From positions 1-11,314 of the forward strand of contig JAUICT010000032.1 of NCBI GenBank assembly GCA_030429325.1: a DNA stretch of 11,314 nt, given 5' to 3'. Of the stretch, positions 6,746-11,314 are shown piece after piece (within the stretch, counting starts at the first letter, position 1; the number at the start of each line of letters is the position of its first letter). The DNA is from Bacteroidia bacterium. Lineage in GTDB: Bacteria > Bacteroidota > Bacteroidia > Flavobacteriales > Flavobacteriaceae. The notes beneath the pieces were generated by a model. That model was given only the letters and a program-made list of their open reading frames with translations, was not told the DNA's origin and made no database searches. The position numbers and the translations under genes were made by a program.

Positions 6746-6770
6746 AACTCCTAACTCCTAACTCCTAACT
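6746..6770. repeat. Heptanucleotide tandem repeat, AACTCCT x 3.6
   Basis: Three perfect copies of AACTCCT (6746-6752, 6753-6759, 6760-6766) are followed by a partial AACT (6767-6770). Read on the strand of the flanking genes the unit is AGGAGTT. The array lies 4 bases after the stop of the DjlA-like gene and 37 bases before the ATG of the HupE-like gene, so it is in the intergenic part of a possible shared transcript. Each unit contains AGGAG, which resembles a ribosome-binding site, but the distance to the ATG is too long for that role. Copy number could change by strand slippage. Function unknown. Confidence 0.85.
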
Positions 6771-6774
6771 AAAC

Positions 6775-7512
6775 CTAAGAAATCCCACGTTCCTTCTGAA
6801 TGGTCTCATAGGCCTTTTGTACTTCTTTGAACTTCTCCTCAGCTCCCTTCTTTATAGCCTCATCTTCTGTTACTACGCGATCTGGATGGTACTTTTTGGC
6901 CATATTCCGATATGCTTTTTTCACTTCTTCATCAGAAGCATTTCTTCCTATCTCCAAAATCTTGTAGGCATTGTCGGCAGATTTAATGAACATGGCCATG
7001 ATACTTTCAAAATCATGCATCCCAACACGTAGATATCCGGCAATCTCCCTTAACTTGGCAGTCTCAGCTTTACTTACCTGTCCATCGGCCTGGGCAATAC
7101 CGAACAAAAAATGAAGCAATTGCAACCGTACCTCGTAACGGGTGCGTTGGACCATAAAGGCACAAATCCGTTGGGCAGAGATTTCCCTTTTCTTGATCAC
7201 TTCATTGAACGTTCTGAAAATAGCATTGGCCTTTTCCTTTCCGTAGGTGCTCAAAAAATATTGTCTAACATAGTCCAATTCCCGTTGGCTCACTTGTCCA
7301 TCGGCTTTAATGATAATGGAGCAAAGAGAGAGTAGGTTCAGTTCAAAATCGGCCGGGGAAACCGTCTGTCTTGTAAAATCTTGGAACACTGTTCCACGTC
7401 TACCGCCCGATCCTCCTAGACTATCTAGCAAACTTCCAACAACAAACCCCAAAATAGCCCCAGGAAACCGAAATAAGAAATAGCCGAGAAAAGCGGCCAC
7501 CCACTTGATCAT
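6775..7512 (-). CDS. DjlA-like membrane-anchored co-chaperone (TerB + J domain)
   Basis: A 245-residue protein with the architecture of DjlA. Residues ~4-30 form an N-terminal membrane segment rich in Gly and aromatic residues (FLGYFLFRFPGAILGF). A TerB-like helical domain follows at about 50-175, in which ADGQVS occurs twice (70-75 and 142-147), as expected for its acidic metal-binding loops. The last ~65 residues are a J domain with the essential HPD at 209-211 in KKYHPDRV. J domains stimulate the ATPase of DnaK, so this is predicted to recruit DnaK to the inner membrane. E. coli DjlA is 271 residues, so length fits. The start at 7512 places the membrane segment at the N-terminus and lies 19 bases after a TATATTTG element. 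It is divergent from the bacilliredoxin gene and probably the first gene of the minus-strand series leading to the peptidase. Confidence 0.93.
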   Translation of the reverse strand: MIKWVAAFLGYFLFRFPGAILGFVVGSLLDSLGGSGGRRGTVFQDFTRQTVSPADFELNLLSLCSIIIKADGQVSQRELDYVRQYFLSTYGKEKANAIFRTFNEVIKKREISAQRICAFMVQRTRYEVRLQLLHFLFGIAQADGQVSKAETAKLREIAGYLRVGMHDFESIMAMFIKSADNAYKILEIGRNASDEEVKKAYRNMAKKYHPDRVVTEDEAIKKGAEEKFKEVQKAYETIQKERGIS

Positions 7513-7513
7513 T

Positions 7514-7529
7514 CTTTAAAAATTTAAAG
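7514..7529. repeat. Perfect 7-bp inverted repeat in the leader of the DjlA-like gene
   Basis: CTTTAAA and TTTAAAG are separated by AA, making a 16-base near-symmetric site immediately ahead of the ATG at 7512 and just downstream of the -7 element at 7539-7532. It could overlap the transcription start, as an operator would. It is AT-rich and short, so chance is a fair explanation. Confidence 0.35.
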
Positions 7530-7531
7530 CT

Positions 7532-7539
7532 CAAATATA
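7532..7539 (-). promoter_or_regulatory. Putative -7 promoter element (TATATTTG) for the DjlA-like gene
   Basis: On the minus strand the sequence is TATATTTG, an exact TAnnTTTG match ending 19 bases before the ATG at 7512. A minus-strand TTTG at 7556-7553 is present, but its 13-base spacing is shorter than the usual 17-23. The position relative to the start codon matches the other putative promoters in this window. Confidence 0.5.
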
Positions 7540-7605
7540 GTGCTTTGCAGAACAAACCATTCTTTATAGCATGTTAATGAGCATGAAAAAGAACCACAAA
7601 AACCG

Positions 7606-7613
7606 TATCTTTG
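7606..7613 (+). promoter_or_regulatory. Putative -7 promoter element (TATCTTTG) for the bacilliredoxin gene
   Basis: TATCTTTG is an exact match to the Bacteroidota TAnnTTTG -7 element and ends 22 bases before the ATG at 7636. No convincing -33 TTTG is seen upstream. With the TATATTTG element at 7539-7532 on the opposite strand, it makes the 123-base gap a divergent promoter region. Confidence 0.55.
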
Positions 7614-7635
7614 AACTTTAATTAAAAATGAGCTT

Positions 7636-8046
7636 ATGTATCCCGAAGAATTGGTAAAACCTATGCGTGCAGACTTGGCAACCGCCGGGTTTGAAGAACT
7701 ATATACAAGTGAAGCTGTTGAGAACGCCCTTAAGCAAAAGGGCACCACTTTGATCGTGGTCAATTCGGTTTGCGGTTGTGCCGCCGCGAATGCGAGACCT
7801 GCTGCAAAGCTAAGCTTGCAGAATACCAAAAAACCAGACCATTTGGCCACCGTATTTGCTGGAGTGGACACCGATGCCGTGAACACGGCAAGAAACCACA
7901 TGGTGCCTTTTCCTCCTTCATCGCCAAGTATGGCCCTGTTTAAAGATGGGGAGTTGGTTCACATGATCGAAAGACACCACATTGAAGGCAGACCTGCTGA
8001 GCTTATCGCTGAAAATTTGATGGAAGCCTATAACGAATTTTGTTAA
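7636..8046 (+). CDS. BrxA/BrxB family bacilliredoxin (YphP/YqiW type)
   Basis: A 136-residue thioredoxin-fold protein with the hallmark CGC motif (Cys46-Gly47-Cys48) in VVNSVCGCAAANARPA, which defines the YphP/YqiW (formerly DUF1094) family. In Bacillus these proteins remove bacillithiol from S-bacillithiolated proteins. Many Bacteroidota also encode bacillithiol synthesis, but no such gene is in this window, so the thiol partner is inferred. Other family features are PFPPSSPSMALF at 91-102, carrying a proline-rich loop, and HHIEGRPAELIAENL near the end. The last residue is Cys136, which may be redox-active. There is no signal peptide, so it is cytoplasmic. The ATG at 7636 is chosen because the ATG at 7628 is in another frame. 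It has its own promoter-like element and is closed by a strong terminator, so it is probably a single-gene transcript. Confidence 0.95.
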   Translation: MYPEELVKPMRADLATAGFEELYTSEAVENALKQKGTTLIVVNSVCGCAAANARPAAKLSLQNTKKPDHLATVFAGVDTDAVNTARNHMVPFPPSSPSMALFKDGELVHMIERHHIEGRPAELIAENLMEAYNEFC

Positions 8047-8070
8047 ATTAATACTTCCGTTTAAAAACTG

Positions 8071-8100
8071 ACCACCCTTAAAGGGTGGTTTTTTTATTTT
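8071..8100 (+). terminator. Rho-independent terminator after the bacilliredoxin gene
   Basis: ACCACCC and GGGTGGT form a 7-bp GC-rich stem (extendable to 9 bp) with a TTAAA loop at 8071-8089, followed directly by a T-rich run to 8100. It begins 24 bases after the stop. It should separate the bacilliredoxin transcript from the PlsC gene starting at 8131. Confidence 0.92.
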
Positions 8101-8130
8101 TACACACTACCACTAACTGAACATCCGAAA

Positions 8131-8871
8131 ATGACCATGGTTAAATTGTTTTCCTATCTACTTACCTCACTATTCTTCATTTGTTTTGGATTGGTTTTGG
8201 TCATTTTTCATCCCATCCAATGGGTCTGTCTAAAGATTTTTGGGTACAATGCCCACAAAGCAAGTGTTTCCATCCTCAATTGGCTCATTATGCGATGTAC
8301 CAACCTATTGGGCACCCGATATACCTTTGAAAACACCCAAAATGTTCCAACAGATAGACCTTTGATTATGGTTTCCAACCATCAGAGCATGTACGACATC
8401 CCTCCTATTATTTGGTACATGCGAAAATATCATCCCAAGTTTGTGAGTAAAATTGAACTAGGCAAAGGTATCCCAAGCGTTTCTTTTAACTTGAGGCATG
8501 GTGGTTCGGCATTGATTGATAGAAAAGACCCCAAACAGTCCATTGCCGAGTTGCAAAAATTGGGCAAGTATATTGAAAAGCACCACCGGAGCGCGGTGAT
8601 TTTTCCTGAAGGAACCCGCAGCAGAAATGGCGTTCCCAAACCGTTCAGGACCACTGGACTGAAAGTGTTGATGAAAAATGCCCCTTCCGCCTTGATAGTA
8701 CCTATCAGTATTAACAACTCTTGGAAATTGCTACGCTACGGAAAATTTCCCATGGGGTTGGGCTCCCATCTCAAATTCAAAGTGCATCCGCCTGTTGAAA
8801 ACAAAGGGAATGTTGATGAACTCATTGCTCAAGTTGAAGCCACCATCGCTTCTGGAATAACCACGGACTAA
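8131..8871 (+). CDS. plsC: 1-acyl-sn-glycerol-3-phosphate acyltransferase (PlsC type)
   Basis: A 246-residue membrane-associated acyltransferase of the PlsC/LPLAT family, predicted to acylate lysophosphatidic acid to phosphatidic acid in phospholipid synthesis. Residues ~7-30 form a hydrophobic N-terminal helix. Motif I is NHQSMYDI, with the catalytic pair His84 and Asp89 (HX4D). Motif III is FPEGTRSRNG at 158-167, with Glu160 and Gly161 binding the glycerol phosphate. ALIVPISINNS near 187-197 matches the following hydrophobic-proline motif. The ATG at 8131 is chosen; an in-frame ATG at 8137 is a close alternative. A strong terminator lies just upstream, so it needs its own promoter; only a mismatched TATTTTTA near 8095 was seen. 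Its stop codon TAA shares one base with the ATG of the HD-domain gene (TAATG), implying translational coupling. Exact acyl-acceptor specificity cannot be told from sequence. Confidence 0.93.
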   Translation: MTMVKLFSYLLTSLFFICFGLVLVIFHPIQWVCLKIFGYNAHKASVSILNWLIMRCTNLLGTRYTFENTQNVPTDRPLIMVSNHQSMYDIPPIIWYMRKYHPKFVSKIELGKGIPSVSFNLRHGGSALIDRKDPKQSIAELQKLGKYIEKHHRSAVIFPEGTRSRNGVPKPFRTTGLKVLMKNAPSALIVPISINNSWKLLRYGKFPMGLGSHLKFKVHPPVENKGNVDELIAQVEATIASGITTD

Positions 8872-9530
8872 TGAATCACGACCAACTTATACAAAACACC
8901 ATTTCCTTCGTAAAAAAAGAATTGGAAAATGCAGAAGGAGGCCATGATTGGTTTCATATTCAACGTGTCTTCAACACAACAAGATTATTATCCAAATATG
9001 AAAAGGTAAATATCCTAGTTGTGGAACTCGCAGCATTGTTGCACGATATTGCCGATCCCAAATTCCATCAAGGGAATGAATCCATAGGCCCGGAATTGGC
9101 CAAAAAGTTTCTGCAATCCCAACAAGTGGACAAGTCCGTTATTGATCATGTGGTGAACATCATCCAGCATATGTCCTTTAAAAACAGCTTGGAGAAAAAT
9201 AAGGCACCCTTCACCTCCAAAGAACTTGAAGTGGTCCAAGACGCCGATCGTCTGGACGCCATTGGCGCTATAGGTATTGCCCGAACCTTTAATTATGGAG
9301 GCTTTAAAAATAGGGCGATGTACGACCCCAACATTCCTCCCAACCCCAACATGACCAAAGAGGAATATAAGGCATCCAAAGCCCCGACCATTAACCATTT
9401 TTACGAAAAGCTACTACTGCTCAAGGACCGCATGAACACAGAAACTGGCAAAAAACTGGCATTGCAGAGACACCAGTTCATGGAAGCCTATTTAAATCAG
9501 TTTTTTAGTGAATGGAACGGTGATAGATAA
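8871..9530 (+). CDS. HD domain phosphohydrolase (YpgQ/YedJ-like)
   Basis: A 219-residue cytoplasmic protein of the HD superfamily. Metal-binding positions are visible in order: His29 in HDWFHIQRV, the His58-Asp59 doublet in LAALLHDIAD, and Asp124 in QDADRLDAIGAIGIAR. This last segment is typical of the YpgQ/YedJ subgroup. B. subtilis YpgQ is described as a metal-dependent nucleotide pyrophosphohydrolase; whether this protein uses the same substrates is not known. The start ATG overlaps the stop of plsC by one base, so translation is coupled and the two are one operon. This could point to a link between phosphate-ester hydrolysis and lipid synthesis, but such pairings can also be incidental. 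The family is certain; the substrate is not. Confidence 0.92.
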   Translation: MNHDQLIQNTISFVKKELENAEGGHDWFHIQRVFNTTRLLSKYEKVNILVVELAALLHDIADPKFHQGNESIGPELAKKFLQSQQVDKSVIDHVVNIIQHMSFKNSLEKNKAPFTSKELEVVQDADRLDAIGAIGIARTFNYGGFKNRAMYDPNIPPNPNMTKEEYKASKAPTINHFYEKLLLLKDRMNTETGKKLALQRHQFMEAYLNQFFSEWNGDR

Positions 9531-9534
9531 GGCT

Positions 9535-9562
9535 TTTGTCTCTAGCAGTTTTTTGTATCTTG
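9535..9562 (+). promoter_or_regulatory. Putative promoter for the Gfo/Idh/MocA gene (TTTG-N17-TATCTTG)
   Basis: TTTG at 9535-9538 and TATCTTG at 9556-9562 are separated by 17 bases, fitting the -33/-7 arrangement of Bacteroidota sigma factors, although the -7 lacks one T compared with TAnnTTTG. The element ends 23 bases before the ATG at 9586. This is the only promoter-like site here with both boxes at acceptable spacing. It begins 4 bases after the HD-domain gene stop. Confidence 0.45.
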
Positions 9563-9585
9563 TAATCTGAATCAAACCTAACACA

Positions 9586-11007
9586 ATGCAAAGAAGAAAA
9601 TTCATTCAAAATGCCGCAGCGGCCTCCGCTGCGTTTTCCATTGTACCCAGTCACGTTCTGGGCAAAACCCATGTTCCTCCAAGTGATACGCTTTATGTTG
9701 GCGCTTTTGGTGTCGGTGGTAGGGGAAGTGGTGTGATCGGCGGACTCAATGATACCGGAAAAGTGAAGTTTGTCTCGTTCTGTGATGTAGACGATAGACG
9801 GGCCAAGAGTACCTACGAACGTTTCCCCGATGTTAAGCGATATAAAGATTATAGAAAGGTCTTTGACAAGCATTTGAGTGATATAGATGCCATTATGGTA
9901 GCAACTCCCGATCACACCCACGCTACCATAGCACTTCCATTTATGCGGGAGAAAAAACACGCCTATGTTGAAAAACCCTTGACCCACAATATCCATGAAG
10001 CCAGATTGATGACCCAAGTGGCCAAAGAAAATGGCATTGTTACCCAAATGGGGAACCAAGGAGCTTCCAGTGATGACAGCCGTATTGCTCGCGAGTGGGT
10101 AGAATCAGGAATTATTGGAAAGATCCATACCATTGATTGTTGGACCAACCGTCCTGTGTGGCCACAAGGGGTTGCCGTACCAACGGAAAAACAACGGGTG
10201 CCAAAGGAACTGGATTGGGATTTATGGTTAGGCCCGGCCGCCATGCGGGATTATAATGAAGCTTACCTGCCATTTAAATGGCGTGGTTGGTGGGATTTTG
10301 GAACAGGCGCTTTGGGCGATATGGGCTGCCATATCATGGAAACCCCGTTCAGCGTGCTTGATTTGGGGTATCCAACTGAAGCTGAAGCAAGCTGCACCAC
10401 GGTTTGGGTAGGCGATTTTGTTGAAGCTGATTACAGTCCTTCTTGCCCGCCTTCTTCCAAAATACACCTAAAATTTGACCATGAATACCACGGGGATATT
10501 GCCTTGAACTGGTATGATGGTGGTTTAATGCCAGATTTGCCAGATGAGCTGAAGGATGGCGAAATGGTAGGCAACAGGGATGGTGGAACCATCATGTATG
10601 GCGAACGGGGCATTTTGGTTTGCGATACATACTCCCAGAATGCACGTCTACTACCAACCGACATGATGGATCTGTACAAAACCCCAAAGGCCAAATACCC
10701 AAGAGTACCCGGCAGTATGGGCGGACACATTGCCAACTTTGTGGATGTGTGCCTGAAAGGCGGCTCCACTTCTTCAGACTTCTCAAAAGCAGGTCCTTTG
10801 ACCGAAACAGTACTTATGGGCAACTTGGCCGTAAAAGCCTATCAATACAAAGTATTGAAGGAAGGTAAAAAAGTGGGGGATTGGGATCCTTACGACTACC
10901 CAGGAAGACGCAAACTTTTCTGGGATGGTGAAAACATGAAGATAACCAATTACGACAAAGCCAACGAGTGGGTCACTAGAGACTATCGTAAAGGTTGGGA
11001 ATTATAG
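9586..11007 (+). CDS. Gfo/Idh/MocA family oxidoreductase with Tat-type signal
   Basis: A 473-residue protein. The N-terminus MQRRKFIQNAAAASAAFSIV has the twin-arginine pattern RRKFIQ followed by an Ala-rich hydrophobic stretch, so export by the Tat pathway, folded and with cofactor, is predicted. A Rossmann NAD(P)-binding fold follows, with FGVGGRGSGV at 41-50, FCDVDD at 65-70 ending the second strand, and VATPDHTHA at 105-113. EKPLTH at 129-134 carries the family lysine Lys130. In the C-terminal sheet domain, GALGDMGCHI at 241-250 matches the conserved Asp/Gly/His segment with His249. Substrates are usually sugars or polyols but cannot be assigned. The related GH109 glycosidases share this fold and the RR leader, so an NAD-dependent glycosidase is a less likely alternative. 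No sugar transporter or glycosidase is adjacent. A terminator follows, so it may be monocistronic. Confidence 0.93.
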   Translation: MQRRKFIQNAAAASAAFSIVPSHVLGKTHVPPSDTLYVGAFGVGGRGSGVIGGLNDTGKVKFVSFCDVDDRRAKSTYERFPDVKRYKDYRKVFDKHLSDIDAIMVATPDHTHATIALPFMREKKHAYVEKPLTHNIHEARLMTQVAKENGIVTQMGNQGASSDDSRIAREWVESGIIGKIHTIDCWTNRPVWPQGVAVPTEKQRVPKELDWDLWLGPAAMRDYNEAYLPFKWRGWWDFGTGALGDMGCHIMETPFSVLDLGYPTEAEASCTTVWVGDFVEADYSPSCPPSSKIHLKFDHEYHGDIALNWYDGGLMPDLPDELKDGEMVGNRDGGTIMYGERGILVCDTYSQNARLLPTDMMDLYKTPKAKYPRVPGSMGGHIANFVDVCLKGGSTSSDFSKAGPLTETVLMGNLAVKAYQYKVLKEGKKVGDWDPYDYPGRRKLFWDGENMKITNYDKANEWVTRDYRKGWEL

Positions 11008-11038
11008 ACCTCTCCAATTAAAACACATATTTAAATCG

Positions 11039-11069
11039 AACATGGGTTATAAATGGCCCATGTTTTTTT
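11039..11069 (+). terminator. Rho-independent terminator after the Gfo/Idh/MocA gene
   Basis: AACATGGG (11039-11046) and CCCATGTT (11057-11064) form an 8-bp stem with a 10-base loop, running into a T tract that ends at 11069. It starts 31 bases after the stop. On the opposite strand the hairpin is followed by TTCGATTT rather than a clean T run, so it serves the minus-strand gene poorly. Confidence 0.88.
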
Positions 11070-11074
11070 GTGCG

Positions 11075-11314
11075 CTATTTTGAGAGAGGTTTAAAAATTC
11101 TTTTCTTCCTATAATGGTTTTTGACCAATTCGTTTTCGGTGAGTGAAATGGCTTTTTCCAAAGCAGCTTTTTGTTTATCGGGTTTTCCTAAATCGGACCA
11201 AAGTTCGGCCTTGATGGCATGGAACAGCGCATGATTGGCAAAATCGTTTTTTTGCTCCAATTGCTCCAGTTCCCTAAATGCTTTTTCGGCACCATGGATT
11301 TTGGTAAAGGCAAC
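11075..11314 (-). CDS. C-terminal end of a putative ECF42-type sigma factor (5' end outside window)
   Basis: The frame is open to the window edge, giving the last 79 residues of a longer protein. The pattern is IHGAEKAFRELEQLEQ, then HALFHAIKAELWSDLGKPDKQKAALEKAISLTENE, then a basic tail. This resembles the C-terminal TPR-like region of ECF42 sigma factors (the group with a DUF6596 domain), where a GP/GxEKAL segment is followed by a YHLLHAxRAELLRRLGR-like helix and an AxxAYxxALxLTxNExE helix. Those proteins are ~400 residues and are often next to YciI/DGPF-domain genes. The sigma2 and sigma4 regions that would prove it lie outside this window. A generic TPR protein is the alternative. The TTG at 11260 is internal, as matching sequence continues upstream of it. 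The gene converges on the Gfo/Idh/MocA gene, with a terminator between them. Confidence 0.6.
   Translation of the reverse strand, partial: VAFTKIHGAEKAFRELEQLEQKNDFANHALFHAIKAELWSDLGKPDKQKAALEKAISLTENELVKNHYRKKRIFKPLSK

Noticed and set aside
6746..6770. CRISPR-like or telomere-like repeat
   Set aside because: The unit is only 7 bp with no spacers and fewer than four copies, so it is a simple tandem repeat.
9505..10059. Open frame of 184 codons on the minus strand across the start of the Gfo/Idh/MocA gene
   Set aside because: It is antisense to the Tat signal and NAD-binding domain. Its composition is what a shadow frame would give, with no motif of its own.
9586..11007. Assignment as a GH109 alpha-N-acetylgalactosaminidase
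   Set aside because: The RR leader and GxGGRG are shared by many Gfo/Idh/MocA proteins. I could not identify GH109-specific features with confidence, so only the broader family is called.
1..11314. A novel defence, mobile or biosynthetic system
   Set aside because: Almost every gene falls in a recognisable housekeeping or signalling family. There are no integrase, transposase, toxin/antitoxin or nuclease genes, and no compositional break suggesting an island.

Overview
This window looks like ordinary chromosomal DNA from a member of the Bacteroidota, most likely a marine Flavobacteriaceae (Muricauda/Maribacter-like; the genus is a guess). The basis is moderate-to-low GC, genes without clear Shine-Dalgarno sites, several TAnnTTTG-type -7 promoter elements, and families typical of flavobacteria: a TPR histidine kinase with LytTR regulator, DUF3109, HupE/UreJ-like, bacilliredoxin, and a Tat-type Gfo/Idh/MocA protein. 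I see no phage, transposon, CRISPR array, tRNA or rRNA. Every stretch between genes is shorter than about 125 bases.

Layout. (1) Bases 2-2466, plus strand: the 3' part of a LytTR response regulator followed by its partner kinase, which has a signal peptide, TPRs, one membrane segment and a LytS/YehU-type kinase domain. (2) 2456-3034, minus strand: a cysteine-rich DUF3109 protein, tail-to-tail and overlapping the kinase gene by 11 bases. (3) 3156-3952, plus strand: a MarC-family membrane protein and a small two-helix membrane protein, divergent from DUF3109. (4) 3949-7512, minus strand, in transcription order: DjlA-like TerB/J-domain co-chaperone, HupE/UreJ-like membrane protein, dCMP deaminase, S41 C-terminal processing peptidase. 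A heptamer tandem repeat lies between the first two. (5) 7636-11007, plus strand: a bacilliredoxin with its own terminator, then a translationally coupled PlsC acyltransferase/HD hydrolase pair, then a Tat-signal Gfo/Idh/MocA oxidoreductase ending in a terminator. (6) 11075 to the end, minus strand: the C-terminus of a protein resembling an ECF42-type sigma factor.

Working together. Firm functional links are the two-component pair and the PlsC/HD pair, whose stop and start codons overlap. The deaminase and peptidase are 18 bases apart and probably co-transcribed, but I see no biochemical link. The rest is housekeeping: envelope and protein quality control, lipid synthesis, nucleotide metabolism and thiol redox. 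I did not find a convincing undescribed system. The points most worth a second look are the AACTCCT repeat, the kinase with a probable exported TPR sensor, the HupE-like protein with no nickel enzyme nearby, and the overlapping convergent gene ends without terminators.
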